Origin: Rhynchopus sp. YZ270_cl-10
Taxonomy: Eukaryota > Euglenozoa > Diplonemea > Diplonemida > Diplonemidae
NCBI GenBank assembly: GCA_964035575.1
Contig: OZ037871.1
Span: 868,001 to 932,000, forward strand
Direction: 5' to 3'
DNA: 64,000 nt
Below the pieces are notes generated by a model that ran no database searches, was not told the origin of the DNA, and saw only the letters and a program-made list of their open reading frames with translations. Shown one piece after another: positions 11,271-20,558 of the stretch; position 1 is the first letter of the stretch; each line of letters begins with the position of its first letter. A program made the position numbers and the translations under genes.

Positions 11271-11546
11271 ACGGTCCGTTTTGAGCCTTTGTACTAATGT
11301 TGAGAATCTTCCCTTTCCCTTCGTACTTAAGGGTACAGCATATTATACACATCAAAGCCACTTAGTCTGTTGGCCCATAAAAGAGTAACCCCGCCTTGAG
11401 TGGGGGTGGTCAATATTGCCACAAAAAAGAGGGGGAGATAAGCCCAGAGAGCTCCAGTCTGTTCACAGTTATTCACCCTTACGAGATTTCCTAGCCTTCT
11501 GGTGGAATTTGTACAGAGAGCTCGGGTTGAGTACGTTCAAACTATT

Positions 11547-11582
<36 letters not shown>

Positions 11583-11584
11583 GC

Positions 11585-11624
11585 TTCTGCATCCCAGAGG
11601 CGTTCGCACTATCAACTTCGCTTT
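11585..11624 (+). repeat. CAGAGGCGTT repeat, copy 3
   Basis: TCTGCATCCCAGAGGCGTT and CGCACTATCAACTTCGC follow a 32-base T run and precede another T run, matching the copies at 193, 6034 and 63300. Confidence 0.7.
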
Positions 11625-12427
11625 TTTTTCTTTTTGGCATTTGCCGCTCTCTTTTTGGTTATAATGCGTATAACCCTGAGATCTGTGGGTGCATTTTATT
11701 TTATTTTGTCTTTGTCATGATTTATTTCTCCTTCTTCTTTCAAAGCCGTTTCGTTTGTTTCTTTTGGCATAAAAAAAACAGTGGAGATTGCAACAACCCG
11801 AGGCAACTACACTACCCAAAAAAAAAAAAAAATGCCACACACAGCAACAAATACTTCCCCAGCATCCCCTTGTGGACCCTCCCCACCCTTCTTGAAAAAA
11901 AATTATTTTGTTTTTTTACCCCTCACGCCCTCACGGCCCCCATTCCGGTTTCACGCTTGAAAAAATAGGCATTCATTCAACATAAGGTCAAGGTCCTCCC
12001 CTCTCCTGCTCCATCTGACGAGCTGTTCACGGGAGGATCAATTTGGCTGAGGAGTCGATTGAAAGATTGAAACCACCCAAAAAAAGAGAGCAAAAACCAC
12101 AAAAAAAAAAACCCCCCTTCTCCCCATATTTATTTTGATATCCCACCCCTATTTTGTGATTGCCAATACAAAACTATGCACACAGTTTATTGAAACCCAT
12201 TGTGTGCACGCTATACCCCCAACCCAAAACCCGGAGTGCGAGGGTGTGTCATTACCATACTCTTGCACTACAATCCTTTTTCAGTGCTCAGATCGTTCAT
12301 GCGTTTTTTGCACAACAGTTTCTTAAGAATGAGTATACGAGAGTAAATTCATCTTAAAAAACGCAGCAACACAACAGACAGAGGTGGGGTAAATAACTAA
12401 GGTAGATTTTTTTAACAAACTTGTAGA

Positions 12428-12520
12428 AGCCAGCGCAGCTGATGCTGTGCGGTAACGAATATGATAAGGTGACTAAGCACGAGAGGCTTAGGATCATCTT
12501 ATAAACTTTTCTTTTCTTTC
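12428..12520 (+). repeat. Two-hairpin composite repeat with conserved second hairpin
   Basis: The first hairpin is GCGCAGC-TGAT-GCTGTGC. The second is AAGGTGACTAAGC, loop ACGAGAG, then GCTTAGGATCATCTT, followed by ATAAACTTTTCTTTTC. The second part is almost identical to 48582-48618. Confidence 0.7.
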
Positions 12521-13744
12521 TTTTTTTTTTTTTTCTTTTTGGGATTTCAAAAAAAACTCGAAGGGTTTTCACCCCCCCACTGATTGTTGTGTTGCACCAC
12601 CATTTGATATAACACCCCTATATGTATGTGTATTATTATTATTATTTTTTCCTGATTCCGCAACGGATTGACTCCCATTAATCTATACCTTTAGTTCCTT
12701 CCGAATCGGGTTTGACGCAGTTTTATTTTAACACACAAAAAACCCCACCGCAGGGTTTTTTCTAGGGGGAGCGGGGGGGGACGCCGTCCCCCCCCAGATT
12801 TTGGGGGGAAACGCGTCCCCCCCCGGGGGGGGACGCATTTTGACTTGGGAAAAAAAGGATATGGGGGGTGGTTGGGGGTCACCCGCACATACCCCCATTT
12901 GGGACACCACGTACGTAACCCGCACCAGAAAAAAAAGGGGAGGCAGGGAGTCGAGCGCGCGCGAAGCGCGTCTTATCCCCTTCCTGGCATCATTGTGAAG
13001 AGGATATAGCGAGGTGAAGTTTCAGACCGTGCCCCCAATTCACTCAATCTTTGCACCATTTGACGGACCGAACAAAAGAGTGAGAATAAGGGATCGGCAG
13101 GGCGTTCGCTATCGCCATCGTTTTTTCCTGATCGTGGCGAAATGCCAAAAAACCCGAAATTTTTGCTTTTTTACTAGTGCTTAAAATAGGTCAAAAAAAA
13201 ATTTTTCCGCCGGAGAGAAGCTAGTTCGTGGGGGGTGAATCCCTGGTGCTGAGTGATCAAAAAAAATTGCGATTTGCGCGTGATCCCTTCCCCAGGACTA
13301 AAACCAGCAAAACGATGGAGAATTTCATCAATCCCCCCTCACTGAGGGTTCTCTTTGTGCTGTTTAATCGAACAGATGTACAAGAGAGAAGCATCCGTCA
13401 TATGAGACTTCATCCTTATTTTGATTATTTTCAATAAACTAACCCGTCTCTCTGCCTCCACCAAGGTTGAAGATAGAGTTGCCACGAGTAGTGACACCTT
13501 CTATAACAGGGGGTACGGGACACCTTCAGCTGACTGCAGGATTGAGGAGCGAGCGGGAGTGCTGGGGAAACTTCCTCTCACGGCAGGCGGGTTTGCGGAT
13601 GATTTTGAGTACAGTGGACACCCCCTCTGTGACCCCCCCTCCGGGGGGGTCGACAGGGTGGTGGGGAGAAATCTCTCTCTCTTTTTTTTTTTTTTCCTCC
13701 CTTTTTTTTTTTTTTATTTATTTATTTATACAGGGTTTCGCCCC

Positions 13745-13795
13745 GGTGGGGCGAAGCCCTGGGGCGAAGCCCTGGGGCGAAGCCCTGGGGCGAAA
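13745..13795 (+). repeat. Short tandem repeat GGGCGAAGCCCTG
   Basis: About four copies of a 13-base unit that is itself palindromic (GGGC/GCCC). Related GGGGCGAACGCCCTGGGG occurs near 13854. Confidence 0.8.
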
Positions 13796-14527
13796 TAAAA
13801 TGTCATTTTTTCAGGAAAAGATTTTTTTAACGAAAAAAAATATTTTTCGCCCCGGGGCGAACGCCCTGGGGATCGGCAAAAATAAAAAAGTAGCGTACCG
13901 TGCGCCTGCGGCGCAACTCAAAACTTATGAGCGGAATCCCACAGCCCTCTACCATAGTTTGGCTGTAAAAATGTTCAATTTTAGGTCACAATTTTTTGAA
14001 ATGTTGCGTACCGTGGCTTCGCCAGAAAGTTCTGACCGCCGTTTCTTCTTGTACTGAGGGAAGGTTCCGTGGAACATGAGAAAAAGGGTTGGTTTGGTTC
14101 TTGATGTACGTTACCATCCCACGTTATCACGTATTTACGTGAAATGAAGGGGCTTTTTTGCGCGGAGCGCGAAAATTTTTGACCCCTTTTTGGACATATC
14201 TTCACGGTTTTGGAAAAATTTTCCATGAAGATAAGCGGAAACCCTGCTTGCACCTGCGAAAAAAAATTTTTTTTTGGGTGGTTTTTTTGCGTCCCCCCCC
14301 AGATCTGAAAAAAAAAATCCTAGAAAAAACCCTGGTGTCACCGCTAAAAAAAAAAAACCCCATAAATAGTAAGGGTCCAAAACTGCAAAAATTTGGGCTT
14401 TTTTGTTTACTGCCCGTGTATTTATATCCCACAGATGCCTAAGCAGAGAAAGCTTGGACCCATCCTAACTTTTCTCAAGCAAGAGATTTTTGTTTTCCCA
14501 CTCAAACTGTGATTGGAAAACCAGCAA

Positions 14528-14528
<1 letters not shown>

Positions 14529-14610
<82 letters not shown>
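14529..14610 (+). repeat. (GA)n microsatellite, left of retroelement A
   Basis: About 80 bases of uninterrupted AG/GA repeat abut the left end of element A. Matching tracts lie between the two retroelements (19721-19763) and to the right of element B (25059-25110). Confidence 0.95.
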
Positions 14611-14615
<5 letters not shown>

Positions 14616-15154
14616 TAGATACTATTCCTGTAGGTGAAAAAAGGTGTGAAGTTGTCGAAAAAACAAGATGAAAAAGTTTTGGGTCGGGAAAAAACAGGGT
14701 GGAGGTTCGTTTATGTATTGTTGTGGGGGAAGAGAGGTAAGTTGGGTAGGGGAGCAAAAAACAAGAATTTTTCTGATGAAGATGAGTGATTTTTGTGTCC
14801 CTAACCATCCCCCCCTCCCCTTCCAACCTTCAGCTCCGCTGAAGTGGTATTGTTTAAGAATCAAAAAAGGGTAGAAGCATTCATTTTTGGAATAGTATTA
14901 TCTAGATCTCTCAAGTCGTAGCTATAGCTCCTTACTTCGTACTTGAGAGAGAAATCTAGATACTATTCCTGTAGGTGAAAAAAGGTGTGAAGTTGTCGAA
15001 AAAACAAGATGAAAAAGTTTTGGGTCGGGAAAAAACAGGGTGGAGGTTCGTTTATGTATTGTTGTGGGGGAAGAGAGGTATCACGATTATACCCTTTTAC
15101 TACTACTCTACTCGATTCTTTCTCATCCACTGTGACCCCCTTGACCCGTGACCC

Positions 15155-18100
15155 CTAAATAAAAAATCCCTGGTTCCCCACTTTGAAGTGCAGGTCCACT
15201 CGCGGTGTTTGTCCAGGTGCACGAATGGCGTGGCCGGACCCTGCTCTGCGGGATGGTTCATCCGCTGGCATCACCTTCGTCGAGATCCACTGCGTCTGCA
15301 AAGCGGCGCGCTCAATCTGTGTAAACACAGAGGAGAGCACACTGTTCACCAAGCGCACGCGTGACCTCCCTGTCTCACAACATATCGCCAGCGCGTCGTT
15401 GTCCACGAACAACAGCACCCCTTCCTTCTCGTTGCCACCTCCGTACGCCATCCCTTTTGCCACCGCCGCGGCCTCTAGTTGGAATATTTCCTTGTGCGTG
15501 TGCTTTTTCTCCCACTTTCCCCAGTATTCGTGCACCTGCGGGTCGCCCCACTTCTGGACCACCACCCCCCATCCCGTCGTCGACGCGTCAGTAAAAATGA
15601 CCGTGCCGTAAAATTCGAATTTTGGGGGGAGAGACATCCATGAATCACACCCAAGCGCACGCCTCGTTCCTTCGGTAATCTCCGCTACCAGGGCGTCCGG
15701 GGTCCTGACTACGCTGTCCCATTCCAGCGGACCAGAGGCTATCGCTATTGCCCACATCTTCATCCTTTCCATCATCTGGGGGAAGAAGCACAGCGGTGTG
15801 CCGCACACATGCAGAACGCGCAGAGTGATGCCGAAGATGTTCCAGAGTTCCCTCACTGTGTGTTCCCTCGGAGAGTAAGCAAAAGCGGTGAACTTTTCGC
15901 GCGCAGCATCACGCCATTCTTGTGGGAAGCGAAACGTGTTTGTACCTAGATTCCATTCCACTCCGATGTAGATGACGACGGGAGAGGGGGAGAGAGAAGA
16001 TTTTGCTGTGTTGATCTCACCTCCCACGTATGCAATCCTTTCGAGTAGCAGCTTAGTGCGAGCCGTACATTCTTCTACGCTACATCCGACAATCAGGATG
16101 TCGTCCAGGTAAACTGCAGCCCATTGTAGCATCTCTCCCACCAAAGCTTCCGATCCCCGTTGGGCCACCAGCGGTGCGTACGCCCACCCCATTGGAAGGC
16201 GGGTCCATTTGTACCACGTTGTACCGTTTCGAAAAACAAAAAATGAAGCTGTCTCCTCGCACAACCTGAACTGGTGAAACCATCCTTTCATGTCCACCAC
16301 ACATCCAAACCTAGCCCCTACCGTTCTCAGTTTTTTGCTCAAGTCTGGGGGGGAGAATAATGAGAACTTAGGTGGTTTCTGCATTGCCTGGTTGATTGGG
16401 CGTCCGTCGATGATGGTGCGGTGGATGTGCGGATCCTTCTTCGGTGTTGTAAAAACTGCCACCATCCCCTGTGCCTTTTCCTGTCTTCTTAGCTGTTGGA
16501 TAACACCAGCTTTCAGACACTGCTGCACAAAAGAGGGTCGCAAATCCGATTTTGGTCCCGGCACCGAAATGTGCTTCGTCTGGGCCTTGGGTATGGCTTC
16601 AGGGTCGGTGATCCACTTGAGGAATTCCGTGTCCTGTTTTGCCCCCACCGCCAGTTCTCTCAGCCTGTCCACCGCAAGGGTTCCCTTCGGGAAAGAGTCT
16701 AGCTTGTCTCTTTTCCCCGGTGCGTTCGGTTGCAAAGACATATATCCGAACGAGCTTCCGACGTCCTCCTCCACCCGGTCAGCCCTCTCCTCGTATCTTC
16801 TGGACAAGTGTTCGATCATGTCCGACAAGATCGCATCTTGGTGCTTCACTGCAGCGGCCTCAGCAGCTTCGTCTGCGCCTGACGTTTTCTGGGATTCAAC
16901 TCGTCCAAATAGAACAGAGTTGTAGAGGCGTTTTTGTGGCGGAGGGCCTGTTGCATTGTCTCCGCATGTGTGTTCTCCTCGTCCCCCACCAGCGCCCCAT
17001 CCATCTCCTGTGCTGCTCCTCGTTTTGTGGAGTGTAACCATGCGTCGCCGGGCATCGCTTCCCGTATCTCCCTCTTCACCCTCTCGTACTGCCGACCTTC
17101 CCCCCCGAACACGCATACCCCCCTGAGCTGCTTCCTCCAAAACCCCACGGCGATTGCTGTAAGCGGACCTGGTGGCATGTACACCGCAGGCGACCAGGTC
17201 ATCCGCCCTTTGTCTTTCGCAAAGATTCCCAACCCCACCTTCGTCACATCGTCCCCTCCCCCCATTTCGCGAACGTCCTCGCTCGTGAGGAAACGCAGGT
17301 CCGGTATCCTGCACCGAGTCACCCAAGCTGTGGCTAACATCGCGGCCGAGTCTTCCCGCCCCTTCGCAATCAGAGAACGAAGTGCGCCTTTGATGTCCCC
17401 CGTCTTGACGGGAAGAGCGCGGTTGGGACGGATGTAGGTGGACAGTCGGATGAGTGCTCTTTTGAAAAGAAGTACCTGCTTGGTCCGAACCCCCTTGTGT
17501 CCTTCCTGCATTAGGGATTTGCATAGTTTTCCGATGTAGTTCGCTACGGACTTCGGGTTTGCGCTCCCCAGTGACCACCATGCGAACCGGCATATCGCCT
17601 CGCTCAGCTTGCATTCTCCTGGAAGGTTCTCCGCAGCGAAAGTTTTGAAGCGTCGCAGTAGGCTCTGGTTTTTGGAGAAGGTGGAGGGTGCGGTCGCGTA
17701 TAACGGTATCTCGTCCCAGGATAGCTTTTGCTGAATCAGCTTTCCCAACTCCTTTCCGTTGCGCGTAGTAAAAAACGTGGTCTCGTTCGTCAACCTCTGC
17801 GTTGTCTCCGTCTTTCGCATCTCGTTCCCCTTTCGTCGTGGAAACGTTGGTGGAGGTGCGGGAGGAGGTGTCTGCGTATCCCCTGATCGCTTTGGTGTGC
17901 CCTGGGCCATAGTCTGTGCATCCTCTCCGCTGCTCTGGGGCTGGGTCGTTTTGCTTTTTGTGCCCTGGGGCAGGGACTTTGTCGCTCTTATGCGCGAGCC
18001 CTGGAACAGGGACTTTGTGGGTGATGTGCTTTGAAACAGGGATTTTTCCACCGTGTGTGTGCCCCGGGACGGGGACTGATTGTTCACTCGTGTGCCCTGG

Positions 18101-18463
18101 AACAGGGGCTTCTTCACGTTCTTTGGGGTGCCCTGGAACCGGGACTGTGTGTTCGCTAATGCGCCCTGGGACAGGGACTTCTCTATTTTCGAGTGCTGGC
18201 CCTGGGACAGGGACCGAGAGTTTGAGGTGCCCTGGGACAGGGGCTTTTTGTTTGATATGTGTTGGGATGGGGACAGTGTGATTGAGGTGCTCTGGGACAG
18301 AGACTGTGTGTTCGCTAATGTGCCCTGGGACAGGGACTGTGTGTTCACTAAGGCTCCCTGGGACAGGGGCCGTTTCGACTTCGCCGAAGTGCCCTGGGAC
18401 AGGGGCTTCAGAAGCGTCTGCTGCCTGTGTTGAAGCGACGAAAATGAGAGGTTCCCTCCGCAT
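15155..18463 (-). CDS. Retroelement A: reverse transcriptase-RNase H frame
   Basis: This 1102-codon frame belongs to element A. The first ~190 residues are a degenerate repeat of VPVPGH-type units. The reverse transcriptase lies in the second half, with the active-site strand AAVYLDDILIVG, followed by an RNase H-like domain containing IFTDASTTGWGVV. Its start overlaps the end of the gag-like frame by about 55 bases, and its middle overlaps the tyrosine recombinase frame. Overlapping frames of this kind are usual for the family. Treated here as an element part only. Confidence 0.85.
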   Translation of the reverse strand: MRREPLIFVASTQAADASEAPVPGHFGEVETAPVPGSLSEHTVPVPGHISEHTVSVPEHLNHTVPIPTHIKQKAPVPGHLKLSVPVPGPALENREVPVPGRISEHTVPVPGHPKEREEAPVPGHTSEQSVPVPGHTHGGKIPVSKHITHKVPVPGLAHKSDKVPAPGHKKQNDPAPEQRRGCTDYGPGHTKAIRGYADTSSRTSTNVSTTKGERDAKDGDNAEVDERDHVFYYAQRKGVGKADSAKAILGRDTVIRDRTLHLLQKPEPTATLQNFRCGEPSRRMQAERGDMPVRMVVTGERKPEVRSELHRKTMQIPNAGRTQGGSDQAGTSFQKSTHPTVHLHPSQPRSSRQDGGHQRRTSFSDCEGAGRLGRDVSHSLGDSVQDTGPAFPHERGRSRNGGRGRCDEGGVGNLCERQRADDLVACGVHATRSAYSNRRGVLEEAAQGGMRVRGGRSAVREGEEGDTGSDARRRMVTLHKTRSSTGDGWGAGGGRGEHTCGDNATGPPPQKRLYNSVLFGRVESQKTSGADEAAEAAAVKHQDAILSDMIEHLSRRYEERADRVEEDVGSSFGYMSLQPNAPGKRDKLDSFPKGTLAVDRLRELAVGAKQDTEFLKWITDPEAIPKAQTKHISVPGPKSDLRPSFVQQCLKAGVIQQLRRQEKAQGMVAVFTTPKKDPHIHRTIIDGRPINQAMQKPPKFSLFSPPDLSKKLRTVGARFGCVVDMKGWFHQFRLCEETASFFVFRNGTTWYKWTRLPMGWAYAPLVAQRGSEALVGEMLQWAAVYLDDILIVGCSVEECTARTKLLLERIAYVGGEINTAKSSLSPSPVVIYIGVEWNLGTNTFRFPQEWRDAAREKFTAFAYSPREHTVRELWNIFGITLRVLHVCGTPLCFFPQMMERMKMWAIAIASGPLEWDSVVRTPDALVAEITEGTRRALGCDSWMSLPPKFEFYGTVIFTDASTTGWGVVVQKWGDPQVHEYWGKWEKKHTHKEIFQLEAAAVAKGMAYGGGNEKEGVLLFVDNDALAICCETGRSRVRLVNSVLSSVFTQIERAALQTQWISTKVMPADEPSRRAGSGHAIRAPGQTPRVDLHFKVGNQGFFI
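16846..18348 (-). CDS. Retroelement A: tyrosine recombinase frame
   Basis: This 500-codon frame overlaps the reverse transcriptase frame in another phase. After a repeat-derived N-terminal part (SLSQGT units), the C-terminal half has the tyrosine recombinase signature: an Arg in TRCRIPDLRFL, HSTKRGAAQ (H-x-x-R) and RHKNASTTLFYLD with the candidate nucleophile Tyr. In this family the recombinase integrates a circular DNA copy instead of a DDE integrase. Confidence 0.82.
   Translation of the reverse strand: MNTQSLSQGTLANTQSLSQSTSITLSPSQHISNKKPLSQGTSNSRSLSQGQHSKIEKSLSQGALANTQSRFQGTPKNVKKPLFQGTRVNNQSPSRGTHTVEKSLFQSTSPTKSLFQGSRIRATKSLPQGTKSKTTQPQSSGEDAQTMAQGTPKRSGDTQTPPPAPPPTFPRRKGNEMRKTETTQRLTNETTFFTTRNGKELGKLIQQKLSWDEIPLYATAPSTFSKNQSLLRRFKTFAAENLPGECKLSEAICRFAWWSLGSANPKSVANYIGKLCKSLMQEGHKGVRTKQVLLFKRALIRLSTYIRPNRALPVKTGDIKGALRSLIAKGREDSAAMLATAWVTRCRIPDLRFLTSEDVREMGGGDDVTKVGLGIFAKDKGRMTWSPAVYMPPGPLTAIAVGFWRKQLRGVCVFGGEGRQYERVKREIREAMPGDAWLHSTKRGAAQEMDGALVGDEENTHAETMQQALRHKNASTTLFYLDELNPRKRQAQTKLLRPLQ
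17930..18420 (-). repeat. Imperfect tandem repeats read in two frames of element A
   Basis: Roughly a dozen units of about 33-45 bases share CCCTGGGACAGGGAC on the + strand, separated by variable spacers. On the - strand one frame reads VPVPGH-x-x-EHT units and the other reads SLSQGT-x-x-NTQ units, and both stay open across the array. Confidence 0.75.
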
Positions 18464-19493
18464 TGGTCCTGTTCCCCTGCGTCTCCGCTTTCCTCTTCGG
18501 CGCCCTGCTCCTGCCCTGGTACCCGTTGCCGTTTCCGTTTCCGTTTCCGTTTCCGTATTTGGTTCCGGCCTTGTCCGCTGCCAACAACGCAGACTTCAGC
18601 TTGGTGCCAGTGCTCTCTTCAACCTCCACGGTAGACTGGAATTTCTTCGCAGCCCTAATTCCCTTTTCCTCGCGGAGGTTGAAGAAGAGAATGCCCACGA
18701 GGCATTTCTCTAGCACCTGGTCCACGGTGCCCCCCCGAAGGAGAATGGCCACAATGTCGGTCAGCATGAGGGCGGCATCGCGTGCGTCCCCCGCCTTCCC
18801 AGGCACGAGCTCCGTCCGGATGAGGGCGACTAACTCCGCTCTACCCGAGGCATCAAGCGCTGCCCATTTGGCGCTGTCCCGCTTCACCAAGTTGGGCACT
18901 CCTGAGGACTGCGTCGGCAGGGGCACCAGCAAAGTACCCTCCTTCTTCGCCTCCTCCTCCTCCTCCTCCTCTTTCAGACATTTGTCGAACAGCTGCGACA
19001 CGGCCGACACACCCCCTCCTGCCGCGCTCCTAGGAGCGGGGGACGCGGAGATGGGGCGAAGCGAGAAAGTTCTTCTTTCCTCTTTCTTCGCTTCGTCGTC
19101 CGTGCCGTCCGGCCCCGCCACGTTCACATCAGGAGAAGAAGGGAGGTCACCGTCCTCCAACGCTTTCCCGAAGTCCTCCTCCCCCATTGCCTTATAGGCA
19201 GCAGGGACGAACAGCGCGATACGGCGATCCGCGACGCTGTCCCAGGAGCCCGGCTCCGTACGCGTCAGTGTCTCGCACACTTTGCGGGCAGTCGCAATCT
19301 CCAACTCCTCCAGGTCCCCGAAACACTCCCACACCATTCCGACGAGCTCCCCGGTGCACTTGCAGCTTTTGAAGTTTGACTTCAGGGAGTCGGGAGCTCC
19401 CTTAAGCCAGTTCTCGCTGATGCCAGAGTGCGTGAAGGAGAACTCCTTCTTGGGGGCGTTCAGGAATTCTTCCAAAATATTGTGGAAAGACAT
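18408..19493 (-). CDS. Retroelement A: gag-like frame
   Basis: I place the start at the ATG read from 19493, just inside the A1 repeat, giving 361 codons. The frame could extend upstream into the repeat. The middle is rich in Glu and Lys. The C-terminal end has a GNGNGNGNGY run followed by basic residues, suggesting RNA binding. No CCHC knuckle is seen. Assigned as gag-like from its place ahead of the reverse transcriptase. Confidence 0.65.
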   Translation of the reverse strand: MSFHNILEEFLNAPKKEFSFTHSGISENWLKGAPDSLKSNFKSCKCTGELVGMVWECFGDLEELEIATARKVCETLTRTEPGSWDSVADRRIALFVPAAYKAMGEEDFGKALEDGDLPSSPDVNVAGPDGTDDEAKKEERRTFSLRPISASPAPRSAAGGGVSAVSQLFDKCLKEEEEEEEAKKEGTLLVPLPTQSSGVPNLVKRDSAKWAALDASGRAELVALIRTELVPGKAGDARDAALMLTDIVAILLRGGTVDQVLEKCLVGILFFNLREEKGIRAAKKFQSTVEVEESTGTKLKSALLAADKAGTKYGNGNGNGNGNGYQGRSRAPKRKAETQGNRTNAEGTSHFRRFNTGSRRF

Positions 19494-19716
19494 GGTGTGT
19501 GGGGGAAGAGAGGTAAGTTGGGTAGGGGAGCAAAAAACAAGAATTTTTCTGATGAAGATGAGTGATTTTTGTGTCCCTAACCATCCCCCCCTCCCCTTCC
19601 AACCTTCAGCTCCGCTGAAGTGGTATTGTTTAAGAATCAAAAAAGGGTAGAAGCATTCATTTTTGGAATAGTATTATCTAGATCTCTCAAGTCGTAGCTA
19701 TAGCTCCTTACTTCGT

Positions 19717-19720
<4 letters not shown>

Positions 19721-19763
<43 letters not shown>
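19721..19763 (+). repeat. (GA)n microsatellite between retroelements A and B
   Basis: About 43 bases of GA repeat are all that separates the two elements. Confidence 0.95.
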
Positions 19764-19768
<5 letters not shown>

Positions 19769-20558
19769 TCTGAGATAGATAGAGAGTACCTAAAAAGACC
19801 CGCGAAGGGCGAACAGCAATGATGAAAACGGAGAGGAGGGAAGGGGGATACTTTTATCTCGAAATAGGCGCTACGATGAGGGGGGCGAATGTGGAAGCCG
19901 AAACAACCCAAAACAAATTCCAACAAAAAATCTGATGAAGATGGTGTGGTGATTTGGTGAGGGTAGAGACTGAAACATAAACGGACCCCGGCCAACCAGG
20001 ACAAAGCCTGAGGAAAATCAAATAAATATTCTGCCAAATAGCAGTGTGCGTGCCATGTCAAATCAAAAGGACGGTAGTCTCTATCAAAGATCTCCCAACA
20101 CGCAGCGAAGCTGCTCCGCTAAAGCGTGTTTCAGGGAGATCTGAGATAGATAGAGAGTACCTAAAAGACCCGCGAAGGGCGAACAGCAATGATGAAAACG
20201 GAGAGGAGGGAAGGGGGATACTTTTATCTCGAAATAGGCGCTACGATGAGGGGGGCGAATGTGGAAGCCGAAACAACCTCCTGACACCGTCACGTAGAAT
20301 ATTTAAACCCGTAGGCCACGAGAGCATTCATCCCAACTCCAAACAAAAACACAGGACCCCCGAGGGCCCAGAAAAAAGGCGGAGTGAACAAAAAACCAAT
20401 GATACGACACCAAGCCTCAGCGGGCGCAGGCATCCAGAAATAAAACCAAAAGCCACTGCAAAAAAACAGCGGACAAAAAACAGGGCAGGGAAACAGCTTT
20501 AATGAAAAGCTGGAAGAAAAAACAGAAGGCAATCTAAAATAAGAATAATCTAAGGACA

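Larger units (their letters stand above)
8757..14528. other. Long spacer with repeats, no recognised gene
   Basis: I find no supported exon. Visible items are a T run (9138-9168), a two-hairpin composite repeat (9710-9775, and again at 12428-12520), a TTGAGTACAGACCC repeat (9830-9880), a foldback (11191-11270), the CAGAGGCGTT repeat (11585-11624), G/C runs able to fold (12770-12840), GCGCGCGAAGCGCG (12953-12970) and a GGGCGAAGCCCTG tandem repeat (13745-13795). Confidence 0.6.
14611..19720 (-). mobile_element. Ngaro/DIRS-like tyrosine-recombinase retroelement A
   Basis: The element is about 5.1 kb and reads on the - strand. Its repeats are arranged as A1 (19720-19516), coding region, B1 (15080-14952), A2 (14951-14740), B2 (14739-14611). 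This split direct-repeat layout is known for Ngaro and PAT-type elements. The parts are a gag-like frame, a reverse transcriptase-RNase H frame and an overlapping tyrosine recombinase frame. The repeat copies look identical by eye, the frames are open, and the element looks whole, so insertion should be recent. (GA)n lies at both ends, and GAGAGAG also lies at the internal B1/A2 junction. Base composition is more GC-rich than the surroundings. Confidence 0.88.

Noticed and set aside
13421-14057. Frames of 125-196 codons near 13.4-14.1 kb
   Set aside because: They run through T and C homopolymers and the GGGCGAAGCCCTG repeat and have no protein-like composition.
14622-14826. Frames starting in the retroelement A repeats
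   Set aside because: They translate the direct repeats and GA tract only. The same frame recurs at 19.5 kb because the repeat recurs.
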